Origin: Rhizobium gallicum bv. gallicum R602sp
GTDB lineage: Bacteria > Pseudomonadota > Alphaproteobacteria > Rhizobiales > Rhizobiaceae
DNA length: 64,000 nucleotides
Direction of reading: 5' to 3'
Assembly (NCBI RefSeq): GCF_000816845.1
Contig: NZ_CP006877.1
Coordinates: forward strand, 439,501 to 503,500
Within the stretch, counting starts at the first letter, position 1. Every line of letters begins with the position of its first letter. Below, one piece after another: positions 53,779 through 62,476 of this stretch. Made by a program: the position numbers and the translations under genes. The notes below the pieces were generated by a model. The model was not told where the DNA came from and made no database searches. It worked only from the letters and a program-made list of their open reading frames with translations.

Positions 53779-54687
53779 TTACTTCAGGAAGCCCTTTTCC
53801 TTCAGATAGGTTTCGGCAACAGACTTTGCCGGCTCGCCCTCGACCTGGATCCTGGCGTTCAGCTTTCGCAGTTCGTCTGCCGTCAGGCTCTTGAAGATCG
53901 GAGCGAGGATTTCCTCGATCTTCGGGTTCGCCTTCAGCACGTCCTCGCGGATAATCGCGGTCGGCGCATAGACCTGCTGCACGCTCTTATCGTCTTCAAG
54001 GACGGTAAGTTCGGCCGCTTCGATTGCGCCGTCGGTGCCATAGACCATGGCGGTGTTGACGCCGTTCGTCTGGTCGGCGGCGGCCTTGATCGTCGCTGCC
54101 GTATCGCCGCCGGAAAGGACGACCATCTGGTCGGGTTTGAGTTGGAAGCCGTAGGTGGTCTGGAAGGCAGGAAGCGCACCGGCCGAGTTCACGAACTCGG
54201 CGGAAGCTGCAAGCTTTGCATCGCCGCCACCGGCCACCCATTTGCCGAAATCGGACATGGTCTTGAGGTTGTTCGGACCGGCGACATCGTTGCGAATGCC
54301 GAGCGCCCAGGTGTTGTTGGCAGGCGAGGGGGCCAGCCAGACGATCTTGTTGGCATCGTAGTCGAGCTTCTTGGCCATCTCGTAGCCCTGCTCGAGATTC
54401 TTCCAGGCTGCATCATCGGCCTTGTTGAAGAAGAAGCCGGCATTACCGGTATATTCCGGATAGATATCGATTTCGCCGGCCGTTATCGCCTTGCGCACGA
54501 CCGGCGTCGCTCCCAGTGCGATGCGGTCCTGCGTCTTGATGCCGTTGGCTTCCAGCGCCAGCGCAATGACGTTGCCGAGCAGCGTGCCTTCCGTATCGAT
54601 CTTCGACGAGACGACGACGTCGGCAGCATGGGCCGCACCCGCCGCAAAAGCGGAAAGTGAGACGGCAAGCGCAAGTTTCTTGAACAT
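53779..54687 (-). CDS. yehZ: Osmoprotectant ABC transporter binding protein (OsmF/YehZ-like)
   Basis: 302 residues with a Sec signal (LALAVSLSAFAAGAAHA). The mature part carries DVVVSSKIDTEGTLLGNVIA, EIDIYPEYTGNAGFFF, WLAPSPANNTWALGIRNDVA and the C-terminal VEGEPAKSVAETYLKEKGFL of the OpuAC/QAT family. It captures choline, betaine or related solutes in the periplasm. It leads the four-gene importer operon, divergent from the LysR-like gene across 365 bp. Confidence 0.92.
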   Translation of the reverse strand: MFKKLALAVSLSAFAAGAAHAADVVVSSKIDTEGTLLGNVIALALEANGIKTQDRIALGATPVVRKAITAGEIDIYPEYTGNAGFFFNKADDAAWKNLEQGYEMAKKLDYDANKIVWLAPSPANNTWALGIRNDVAGPNNLKTMSDFGKWVAGGGDAKLAASAEFVNSAGALPAFQTTYGFQLKPDQMVVLSGGDTAATIKAAADQTNGVNTAMVYGTDGAIEAAELTVLEDDKSVQQVYAPTAIIREDVLKANPKIEEILAPIFKSLTADELRKLNARIQVEGEPAKSVAETYLKEKGFLK

Positions 54688-55053
54688 GGAGTGTCCCCTT
54701 GGTTACACCGTTTGACCGTCGCGAGGGCCCGGCGGGAACCTTCGCGCATGAAATCCGCCGGCCAAAGCGCATAAGCGATCATGCCGGACATACGAGCATC
54801 ATGGAAATAGTGTGCGCTCTCGAAAAATCGATGCAACCCCTCTCCAGTATCTGCAGTCGCGACGCGATTATGGCCGTGAAAGCATCACCGCGCGCCAAAC
54901 TGCATTTCCTTTTGCAAGGCCGCGGCGGTTTGTTTTTGTCCCCTTGCGTGTTTCCGCAATCCTCCGGTGCTCTTATCGGCTGTGCTGCCGCGCCCGGATT
55001 TGTTCTCGAAACGACGATAGCCCGGCAATTCCGGAACAGGGATATCTTTTTTC
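54688..55053. other. Divergent intergenic region, osmolyte importer / LysR-like regulator
   Basis: About 366 bp with the promoters of both units. Small plus-strand frames have no ribosome site or family resemblance. T-rich tracts near 54925-54945 and 55045-55052 are noted. No unambiguous operator was found, although a LysR-type site (T-N11-A) would be hard to see by eye. Confidence 0.4.
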
Positions 55054-56343
55054 GTGAACACATCATATCGTCCGGTTTTTCAGTCACTTCCGGAGAATGC
55101 CTTGCATCTCGGTGCCCTTTTTGTCGCCAGCCACGTTCTCTCCTCGGGTTCGGTTCGAGAAACCGCACGGCGCTTCTCGCTCGCGGCCTCCACGGTATCG
55201 GCGTCGGTCAGCAACCTTGAGAGTGAGCTTGCGATCAAGTTGACCAAGCGCAGTTCCGGTGAACTTGTCAAACTGATCGCGAGCGGCAAGGTGCGTGACG
55301 CGCTGCGGCCCATCATGCACGCGGTCGAGCAGCTTTATGAAATCGCCGGTGAACGCGCCGAAGCCTTCGAACGCTGGGCATCGCGCATTCCGATCAAGCT
55401 CGTGACGATCGAGCGCTTTCTGGAGGTCGCGGATCAGGGCAGCATCAATCGTGCCGCCCGGCGTCTTCAGCTTGGCCAGCCGCAACTTTCATTGCAGATC
55501 GCCAATCTTGAGAAGTTCGTCGGTCATCAGCTTCTCGAACGTCAGGCGCAGGGCTCGACGCTGACCGAGAAGGGAAGGCGGGTCTACGGAATCTTTTCGG
55601 TGGTGAGCCAGGCCTGGAACGATCTCAAATCAACGGCCGACGAACGCTATCGGCGTGTGGCGCGTTCGCTGCGTATCGGATCGATCATTCCGACGGGTGC
55701 GGAAAGTTGGGTTGCGCGCTGCCTGGGCGCTCTGGTGGCCGATTGGAATGCGGGGCACAGCAAGAACGCGATTTCGCTGATCTCCATGACCGCCGATGAT
55801 CTGCGGGAAGCCCTCAGATCTGGCCGCATCGACGTGGCGATCCTGGATTCGGTGTTCGAGCTGGAAAGCTTCGGACATCGCGAACTCCTCCGCACCGATC
55901 TGGTGGCGATCGCGCCGCCGGCAAGTACGGGGCAGACTGTCGCCGATCTGGTGGCCGAGCATCCCATCTGTACGCCGAGCGAGCGAACTGGCCTGGGCGA
56001 TGCCGCGACCGCACTGAGCCGCGAGCGGACCGTAAGCCGCCGCTTTCGCAACCAGGATATCATGGCGGCCGATTCACTGCCGGTGATCGTCGATCTCGTC
56101 GCGAACCACGGCTATATCTCTTTCCTCGGACGCGTCAGCGCGTTGCCGATCGCCGATCGCGTCCGTATTGTCGAACTCGCCGAACACATCCCGATTTCCT
56201 ATCATGTCGCCTTCAATCATCGGAAAGCATCGGCGGACGCCTGCGCCATGATTGCTGCAGTCGTGGACAAGATCATCTCGGAGCCTGTCGCGAAGACCGG
56301 CTGCTGTCGCCTAAAGAGGCTGTCGGCGAATGAAGGAGATTAG
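55054..56343 (+). CDS. LysR-type regulator with two tandem HTH domains
   Basis: 429 residues, about 120 more than a normal LysR protein. The GTG at 55054 is the only plausible start. The first HTH, about residues 20-70 (SGSVRETARRFSLAASTVSA, SVSNLESELAIKLTKRSSG), and the second, about 117-180 (VADQGSINRAARRLQLGQPQ, LSLQIANLEKFVGHQLLERQ), are both LysR-like. Each has its own linker-like helix. A LysR effector domain follows (LRIGSIIPTGAESW, DDLREALRSGRIDVAILDS). cutC follows 4 bp after the stop. Confidence 0.85.
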   Translation: MNTSYRPVFQSLPENALHLGALFVASHVLSSGSVRETARRFSLAASTVSASVSNLESELAIKLTKRSSGELVKLIASGKVRDALRPIMHAVEQLYEIAGERAEAFERWASRIPIKLVTIERFLEVADQGSINRAARRLQLGQPQLSLQIANLEKFVGHQLLERQAQGSTLTEKGRRVYGIFSVVSQAWNDLKSTADERYRRVARSLRIGSIIPTGAESWVARCLGALVADWNAGHSKNAISLISMTADDLREALRSGRIDVAILDSVFELESFGHRELLRTDLVAIAPPASTGQTVADLVAEHPICTPSERTGLGDAATALSRERTVSRRFRNQDIMAADSLPVIVDLVANHGYISFLGRVSALPIADRVRIVELAEHIPISYHVAFNHRKASADACAMIAAVVDKIISEPVAKTGCCRLKRLSANEGD

Positions 56344-56347
56344 AAAG

Positions 56348-57067
56348 ATGCCGGCTTTGCTGGAAGTGTGCGTGGACAGCCCGAAAGGCCTTGCTGCCGC
56401 AATCGAAGGCGGCGCGGACCGTATCGAACTTTGCTCGGCGCTCGAACTGGGCGGCCTGACGCCGGTCGCAGGTCTCATGAAAGCCGCAGCCTCGGCGCCG
56501 ATCCCGGTCTACGCGATGATCCGTCCGCATTCCGGGCCCTTCATCTTCGATGCAGCGGACGAGGATGCAATGATGGCGGATATCGATGCCGTCCGCGCTT
56601 TTGGCCTCGCCGGCGTTGTCATCGGCGCCAACCGATCCGACGGAACACTGGACATGCCGCTCATCCACCGCTTGAAAAAGCATGCTGCCGGTCTGGGCTC
56701 TACGTTGCATCGCGCCTTCGACCTCGCGCCAGATGCCGATGTTGCGCTAGAGCAGGCCATCGGGCTTGGCTGCGAGCGCATCCTCAGCTCCGGCTGCGCG
56801 CCGAAAGCGATGGATGGTCTCGAAACGCTGAAGCGTATCTCCGCAAAAGCCGACGGCCGGATTTCGATCATGCCCGGCAGCGGCGTGCGCTGCGGCAATG
56901 TCGCGCAAATTCTGCGCGTGACAGGCGCCCGGGAGGTCCATGGCTCGTGCAGTTCGCCGGCGAACATCGATCCGAGCGCCGTCTCTTTCGGTTTTGCGGC
57001 ACCGGCCACCAATCAGACCGATGTCGCGGTCGTCCGCCAGATGCGTCAGGCGATAGACGCGGCTTAG
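56348..57067 (+). CDS. cutC: CutC family protein (copper homeostasis-like TIM barrel)
   Basis: 239 residues from the ATG at 56348, with AAGGAGAT nine bases upstream; an in-frame start at 56330 overlaps the regulator. Family marks: LEVCVDSPKGLAAAIEGGAD, RIELCSALELGGLTP, IRPHSGPFIF and ISIMPGSGVRCGNVAQIL. CutC was linked to copper tolerance in E. coli, but the biochemical role is unsettled. It is the second gene of an operon with the tandem-HTH regulator. Confidence 0.93.
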   Translation: MPALLEVCVDSPKGLAAAIEGGADRIELCSALELGGLTPVAGLMKAAASAPIPVYAMIRPHSGPFIFDAADEDAMMADIDAVRAFGLAGVVIGANRSDGTLDMPLIHRLKKHAAGLGSTLHRAFDLAPDADVALEQAIGLGCERILSSGCAPKAMDGLETLKRISAKADGRISIMPGSGVRCGNVAQILRVTGAREVHGSCSSPANIDPSAVSFGFAAPATNQTDVAVVRQMRQAIDAA

Positions 57068-58083
57068 GCGGCCACCTTGATGACGGCCTTGATGAGGCCG
57101 GTCTTTTGATGCGTCCAGAGGGGGAGGTCGCGCGGCGCGTCGGCAAGTGTCGTGCGGTGCGTGATCAGCTTGTCGACCGGCACGAGACCTTTGGCGATCG
57201 AATCCGCGACATGCACGAAGTCGGCGCGCGTCGCATTGCGGCTGCCGATGACCGTCATTTCGCGCTTGTGGAATTCCGGGTCGGAAAAGCGGATGTCGTC
57301 CTTCACAACGCTAACCAGCACCAGTGCGCCGCCATGCGCCACGAAACTGAAAGCCTTCTCCATCGAAGGACCGTAACCCGTTGCGTCGAAGACGACATCG
57401 AAGCCGTCGCCGGCCGTCTTCGCCTTCAAGGCTTCGGCCGTTTCGTCATTGGCGACAATGCCGGAGACGAAGCCGAATCGCTCCGAAGCCATCTGCAACC
57501 GTTCGGTACTGGTGTCGAGCAGTGTCACGTCATGCCCGGCAATCCGTGAGAAGATTGCAGCCCCAAGCCCGATCGGACCTGCACCGATGACCAGCGATCG
57601 CGAGGCGGCGGGCGCCATCGAACGCCGGACGGCGTGTGCGCCGATCGCCAGGAACTCGACGGTTGCTGCCGCCTCGAGGCTCAAGCCTTTCGCGGCATAG
57701 AGATTGCCGGCCGGAACGGTGATCTCTTCGCAGAACGCTCCATCGGTGTGGACGCCGAGCACCTTGATATTCGTGCAGCAGTTCGGTTTGTCTTGCCGGC
57801 AGGCAACGCAATTGCCGCAAGAAAGGTACGGATTGACGATCACTGGCGTTCCGGCAGTCATCGTAACACCGTCACCCGCCTCGAGCACGGTTGCAGAGAT
57901 TTCGTGGCCCATGACGCGCGGATATTCGAGGAAGGGGTGTTTGCCTTCGAAGATGTGATAATCCGTGCCGCAAATGCCGACGTGGCTGACGGCAAGCCGG
58001 ACCCAGCCGGGGGCAGGGGTTCCGGGGGAGGGGTGATCGACCATTTCGAGCACGCCGGGCGTCTGGCAAAGCACTGCTTTCAT
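57064..58083 (-). CDS. Zinc-dependent medium-chain alcohol dehydrogenase
   Basis: 339 residues. Catalytic zinc region GICGTDYHIFEGKHPF and GHEIS; structural zinc Cys cluster SCGNCVACRQDKPNCC (about 93-108); NAD motif VIGAGPIGLGA near 166. The family includes L-threonine and polyol dehydrogenases. Downstream of the fucose-type importer (its start lies 68 bp from the permease end), it probably oxidises a sugar acid or polyol in that pathway, for example 2-keto-3-deoxy-L-fuconate. That step is inferred. It overlaps the convergent cutC stop by 4 bp. Confidence 0.86.
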   Translation of the reverse strand: MKAVLCQTPGVLEMVDHPSPGTPAPGWVRLAVSHVGICGTDYHIFEGKHPFLEYPRVMGHEISATVLEAGDGVTMTAGTPVIVNPYLSCGNCVACRQDKPNCCTNIKVLGVHTDGAFCEEITVPAGNLYAAKGLSLEAAATVEFLAIGAHAVRRSMAPAASRSLVIGAGPIGLGAAIFSRIAGHDVTLLDTSTERLQMASERFGFVSGIVANDETAEALKAKTAGDGFDVVFDATGYGPSMEKAFSFVAHGGALVLVSVVKDDIRFSDPEFHKREMTVIGSRNATRADFVHVADSIAKGLVPVDKLITHRTTLADAPRDLPLWTHQKTGLIKAVIKVAA

Positions 58084-58150
58084 GATGTGTCTCGCATTCA
58101 GAACATGAAGAAGCCGGTCGCGGGACCGGCTTCACGATGTTTCTTCGATC

Positions 58151-59125
58151 TCACTGGCTCCGGCGGCGGCGCAACTGATCGAAATAGACGATCACGATGA
58201 TCAGCAGACCGGTGATGATACGCTGCCAGAATGAGTTGACGTTCAAGAGGTTCGCGCCGTTGTTGATCGTGGCCAGGATGAAGGCGCCGATCAGCGGACC
58301 ATGGACCGAGCCGATCGCACCGAAAAGGCTGGTCCCGCCGATAACGGAAGAGGCGATCGCCTGCAGTTCCCAACCGTCGGCCTGGGTCGCGTTGCCGATC
58401 GCGATGCGCGAGGCAAGCAGCACGCCGACAAAGGCGGCGAAGGTCGCTGAGAGAATATAGGCGAGATAGATCATGCCGTCGACGCGCACACCGGAAAGGC
58501 GGGCAGCTTCGCGGTTGGATCCGACCGCGAAGAGATAGCGTCCCCACCGGCTCAGATGCAGGAAGACGAAGGACGGAACCGCGACGAGTATGACCATCCA
58601 GAAGAGGCTCGGCACGCCGAGAAAGTTGGCGCGGGCGAAGTTCGTGAAGGGCTCATTGACGATATTGATCGTCGATCCATTGGTGATGAGCAGCCCGATA
58701 CCGCGCAACGAGGTCAGCGTGGCCAATGTGATGATGAACGGTGGCAGACCCATCTTGACGATGCCGAAACCGTGAAAGGCTCCGATCCCGACCCCGATCA
58801 GCAGGGTGATGAGAATGGAGGCCCATACCGGAACCCCAGCCTGCAGAAGCCACGCGAGGATGACACCGGCAAAGCCGACGATGGCGCCGACGGATAGGTC
58901 GATGCCGGCCGTAATGATAACGAAGGTCTGGCCGAGCGCCAGGATTGCCGTCATCGCGCCCTGCCGCAGCAGGTTCGAAATATTGAGCGGCGTCCAGAAG
59001 CTGACGGTGACGATGCCGAGAAGGATCCAGAGGAAGAGAAGCAATCCGATCAGGGTCAGGCTGAACAGGATGTTCACTTTTCGGCGCGGCGGCGGGGCGA
59101 CGATTTCCGTGGGGGTTACAGTCAT
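58151..59125 (-). CDS. Sugar ABC transporter permease (RbsC-like)
   Basis: 324 residues with about nine spans. The motif FVIITAGIDLSVGAIVGFAG (about 88-107) and SSVIGGTSLFGAIGSVHGPL are the RbsC family marks, and the EAA-like loop NREAARLSGVRVDG is kept. It lies 27 bp after the ATPase gene and forms the channel of the importer. Specificity comes from the binding protein. Confidence 0.93.
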   Translation of the reverse strand: MTVTPTEIVAPPPRRKVNILFSLTLIGLLLFLWILLGIVTVSFWTPLNISNLLRQGAMTAILALGQTFVIITAGIDLSVGAIVGFAGVILAWLLQAGVPVWASILITLLIGVGIGAFHGFGIVKMGLPPFIITLATLTSLRGIGLLITNGSTINIVNEPFTNFARANFLGVPSLFWMVILVAVPSFVFLHLSRWGRYLFAVGSNREAARLSGVRVDGMIYLAYILSATFAAFVGVLLASRIAIGNATQADGWELQAIASSVIGGTSLFGAIGSVHGPLIGAFILATINNGANLLNVNSFWQRIITGLLIIVIVYFDQLRRRRSQ

Positions 59126-59152
59126 TGGTTCTCTCCCTCTTATTCTTTTAAC

Positions 59153-60703
59153 TCAGACGCCGATCGCTTCGCCGAGCACTTCTTCATGCGTCGCCGCGTG
59201 GTAGTCGTGGCTTGCGACCAACTGGCCGCGGCGGAAAACGTGCAGCCGGTCAGCAAGCTCGTAGACTTCCGGCAGGTAGGACGAGATCAGGATGATGCCT
59301 GCGCCTTCCTTCAGAAGCTTGGCAAACAGCCGGTAGATTTCCGCCTTTGTGCCGACATCGACACCCACCGTTGGCTCGTCGAAGATGAACAGGCGTGCGC
59401 CGTGGCTGAGCCATTTGCCGATGACGACCTTTTGCTGGTTGCCGCCGGACATGCTGGACGCAAGCACACGGCGGCTCGGGGTCTTGATTGAAAGATTACG
59501 AATCTGCCGGTCGGAATTCTCCGATTCCTCGCTGTGGCTGATGACCGGGCCTTTGCTCAGCCTCTTGAAGACCGGCAAGTTGATGTTGAGACTGATAGAC
59601 AGGTTGAGGCAGAGCCCCTGATCGCGGCGGCTCTCGGGCGCAAGCGCGATCCCGAGCTCCATCGCCGTGCGTTCGTTCTTGATAGCGACCTGCTTGCCCA
59701 TCCAGCGGACTTCGCCGGCAGTCGTCTTTTCACGGCCGTAGAGGCCGAGTGCGAATTCGCTGCGTCCTGCCCCGATCAGGCCGTAAAGCCCGACGATCTG
59801 GCCGGCCTTCACGGTCAGCGATACGTTCTCGAAACCGGGCCCCGAAAGCCCGCGCACATCAAGGATCGTTTCGCCGATCGGAATTTCTTCCTTGTGATAG
59901 ATCTGTTCGATCGAGCGGTTGATCATCAATGCGATCAACTCCGCCTCGTTCGTCTCGCCGATCGCGCGCGTGCCGACATGGATGCCGTCGCGCAGCACCG
60001 AGACGCGGTCGGCAAGTTCGAAAACTTCTTCCATGCGGTGGCTGATGTAGACGATCGTTACGCCTTCGCCCTGCAGGCGACGGATGAGCTTGAAGAGTTG
60101 TGCAGATTCCTGTCGGGTAAGATAAGCGGTCGGCTCGTCGAAGATGAGAAACTGCGTACCGCGCATAGCTGCGCGTGCCGTTGCAACGAGCTGCTGCTGG
60201 CCGATGGTGAGCTCACTCAGCAGGACATTTGCCGGCAGGCCGAAGCCGAGATCGTCGAGGACGGCCTGTGCCATCTTGACCATCTGCTTCTTTCGCATGA
60301 GGCCGTACTGGTTGACTTCGTCGCCGAGAAAGAGATTGGCCGCAACCGTCAGGTGGGGGCAGAGCACCACCTCCTGGTGGACGGCGTTGATGCCGCGCGC
60401 GATCGCCTCGTTCGGCGTCGCAAGTGCAACGGGATGGCCGCACCAGAAAACTTCCCCGGCGGTTCGACTGATCACACCGGTCAACAGCTTAATGAGGGTT
60501 GATTTGCCCGCACCGTTTTCGCCGACTATCGCGTGAATTTCGCCGGCCAGAAAGGTCATCGTCGCAGGCTTTAGCGCTTGGACATAGCCATAATTCTTCT
60601 GCAATGCCCTGAGCTCGAGGATCGGTGAGCCCGCAGGAATGCGGTTTGCCTCTTTCAGTGTCGCGCTGTCGTCGTGGCGATGACTGACCTCTTCCAGGCT
60701 CAT
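59153..60703 (-). CDS. Sugar ABC transporter ATP-binding protein (two-domain, RbsA-like)
   Basis: 516 residues from the ATG at 60703. Domain 1: Walker A GENGAGKSTLI, signature region LTIGQQQLVATARA, Walker B FLIFDEPTAYLT. Domain 2: degenerate Walker A GLIGAGRSEFALGL, signature MSGGNQQKVVIGKW, Walker B LFIFDEPTVGVDVG. The degenerate second P-loop (Arg for Lys) is normal in this family. Compare the one-domain FrcA in the other sugar system of this window. Confidence 0.93.
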   Translation of the reverse strand: MSLEEVSHRHDDSATLKEANRIPAGSPILELRALQKNYGYVQALKPATMTFLAGEIHAIVGENGAGKSTLIKLLTGVISRTAGEVFWCGHPVALATPNEAIARGINAVHQEVVLCPHLTVAANLFLGDEVNQYGLMRKKQMVKMAQAVLDDLGFGLPANVLLSELTIGQQQLVATARAAMRGTQFLIFDEPTAYLTRQESAQLFKLIRRLQGEGVTIVYISHRMEEVFELADRVSVLRDGIHVGTRAIGETNEAELIALMINRSIEQIYHKEEIPIGETILDVRGLSGPGFENVSLTVKAGQIVGLYGLIGAGRSEFALGLYGREKTTAGEVRWMGKQVAIKNERTAMELGIALAPESRRDQGLCLNLSISLNINLPVFKRLSKGPVISHSEESENSDRQIRNLSIKTPSRRVLASSMSGGNQQKVVIGKWLSHGARLFIFDEPTVGVDVGTKAEIYRLFAKLLKEGAGIILISSYLPEVYELADRLHVFRRGQLVASHDYHAATHEEVLGEAIGV

Positions 60704-60780
60704 GGACGTCTCCTCCTCACGAATTGCTGTCTCCTCCACCAGCGATCCGCGCCCCTCGGGCAAACGATAACACAGGTGAA

Positions 60781-60815
60781 GAAAAGGCTGCGCGGAATTT
60801 CTCGCGCGCAGCCTT
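60781..60815 (-). terminator. Intercistronic hairpin after the binding-protein gene
   Basis: On the minus strand AAGGCTGCGCG/CGCGCAGCCTT forms a perfect 11-bp stem, then TTTTC. It sits between the binding-protein stop and the ATPase start, so it likely reduces read-through into the ATPase and permease genes. Confidence 0.82.
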
Positions 60816-60824
60816 GGCTCGTGT

Positions 60825-61811
60825 TTACTGGATCTTCGGATTGATCAGCGCTTCGATCTTCGGGTCGCTCATATTCGCCTTGGTGACGAGGTTTGCGCCG
60901 GTGTCGACGTTTTCTTCGACCTTCTCGCCCTTCGAAACCGCAAGCGCGGTCTTTATGCCGTCATAACCCATGCGATAGGGATCCTGCACGACGAGACCCG
61001 CCAGCGAACCTTCCTTCAGGAAGCCGACGGTCTTTTCGTCGCTGTCGAAGGCGATGACCTTGATCTTGTCGCCGAGCTTGTTTTCAGCGATCGCTTGGCC
61101 AACACCCTGCCCCAGGATCAGGTTGGAGGCAAAAACCCCGACGAGATTCGGGTTGGCGGTGATCAGGTCGGTCATCATGTTGAGGCCGGTCGTTGCCTGG
61201 CCGTCACCGTATTTGTCGGCAATGACCTTCAGGCCGGGATACTTGGTCTTCACCTGATCCAGGAAGCCTTCGCGGCGCTGCTCGAGTGAGCCGACGCCCG
61301 GAAGATTGGTGAGGATCACAACTTCACCCTCTTCCTTGCCCGTCATTTCCTTGATGGCTGCGGCCAGACCGTCAGCTGCAATACGGCCGCCCTGAACGTT
61401 GTCCGTCGTCAGGAACGACTTGAAGGCCTTGGAATCGGCACCAGAGTCGATACCGATGATCGGAACCGATTTGGCCGCTTCGTCGATCGGCTTTCCGAGT
61501 GCCTTGAATTCGGTCGGCGAAATGACGACGGCAGCGGGTTTGCCGGCGACGGCGTTTTCAAGAATGCTGATCTGGCCATTGATGTCGGATTCGGCCTGCG
61601 CGCCAAGTTCCGGGACGTTGACGCCGAGATCCTTGCCGGCCTTGCGGGCGCCGGCGAGCACGATCTGCCAGTAGAAGGACGTCGTATCCTTGACGATGAT
61701 CGGGATCGTCACGTCGGCTGCGAAGGATGGGACCGGCATTGCAGTTGCGATGACGGCGGCGCCCGCGAGGGCCGTGAAGGCTCGGCGAGACAGAATGGAT
61801 TTCATGCGCAT
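60825..61811 (-). CDS. Sugar ABC transporter periplasmic binding protein (fucose-type candidate)
   Basis: 328 residues from the ATG at 61811 (AGGAGA site); the next in-frame ATG, at 61805, is an alternative. Signal peptide: RRAFTALAGAAVIATAMPVP, cleaved near SFA-A. Type I sugar-binding fold: IPIIVKDTTSFYWQIVLAGA, VVISPTEFKALGKPIDEAA, TNLPGVGSLEQRREGFLDQV and VIAFDSDEKTVGFLKEGSLA. It is the first gene of the importer. L-fucose as ligand is inferred from the neighbouring fucU, aldo/keto reductase and UxaA-family genes. Confidence 0.9.
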   Translation of the reverse strand: MRMKSILSRRAFTALAGAAVIATAMPVPSFAADVTIPIIVKDTTSFYWQIVLAGARKAGKDLGVNVPELGAQAESDINGQISILENAVAGKPAAVVISPTEFKALGKPIDEAAKSVPIIGIDSGADSKAFKSFLTTDNVQGGRIAADGLAAAIKEMTGKEEGEVVILTNLPGVGSLEQRREGFLDQVKTKYPGLKVIADKYGDGQATTGLNMMTDLITANPNLVGVFASNLILGQGVGQAIAENKLGDKIKVIAFDSDEKTVGFLKEGSLAGLVVQDPYRMGYDGIKTALAVSKGEKVEENVDTGANLVTKANMSDPKIEALINPKIQ

Positions 61812-62019
61812 GTGGGTTCTCCTCTCAAGGTGCGTTCTCCTCCAAGAAACCAGACCGCTGAACGCAGGCGGACGATTTTTATCTATAAAAAACATTTGCC
61901 GAAGGAAACTAGCCGAGACCTTTCCAAATTGCAAGTGGCTAAAGGCCGGCTGCGGCTGTTTCGACTATACTCTCAAGCTCCTGTTTTTAAATAAATTAAA
62001 CTGCATTCTAAAACAAATA

Positions 62020-62466
62020 TCAGCCGCGATAGATTTCATGCGGATGCACGACGCCTTTCTTCAGAATAAGGTTTCCGTACAGCCGGAATTCGGTCGTCGC
62101 GACGATATAAGCCGCCTTCCTGGCGTGCTCGTAGAATGCGAAGCGTTCAAGCTGCGCGATCCGGAAATCGCCCGCCCGCCTGCTCACAATCTCCTGGAAT
62201 TCGGCGCAAACCTCCGGCATGGCGCCGGGATTGCCGACGACCTCCATGCGCCATGCCGTTTCCGGAACGAACGTGTCCAGCGGCATATGTGTCAGGATCG
62301 CTTCGGCCATCTCGGTCGCCGTTACGCCATCGGCACGAATGACATCCGGTCCCATGGTGCTCGAGGGAAAGTTGGCGTCCGCGATGACAATGTCGTCGCC
62401 GTGCCCCATGCACGCTATGGCGCGCAGAAGATCCGGGCTGAGGACGGGATGAATTCCTTTGAGCAT
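62020..62466 (-). CDS. fucU: L-fucose mutarotase FucU
   Basis: 148 residues. MLKGIHPVLSPDLLRAIACM, GHGDDIVIADANFPS, and the C-terminal EFRLYGNLILKKGVVHPHE carry the family His, Asp and Tyr. The length equals E. coli FucU (about 140), which interconverts alpha- and beta-L-fucose. It is 10 bp after the aldo/keto reductase gene and upstream of the importer, so mutarotation and C1 oxidation are encoded side by side. Confidence 0.92.
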   Translation of the reverse strand: MLKGIHPVLSPDLLRAIACMGHGDDIVIADANFPSSTMGPDVIRADGVTATEMAEAILTHMPLDTFVPETAWRMEVVGNPGAMPEVCAEFQEIVSRRAGDFRIAQLERFAFYEHARKAAYIVATTEFRLYGNLILKKGVVHPHEIYRG

Positions 62467-62476
62467 CGTCTGGTCC

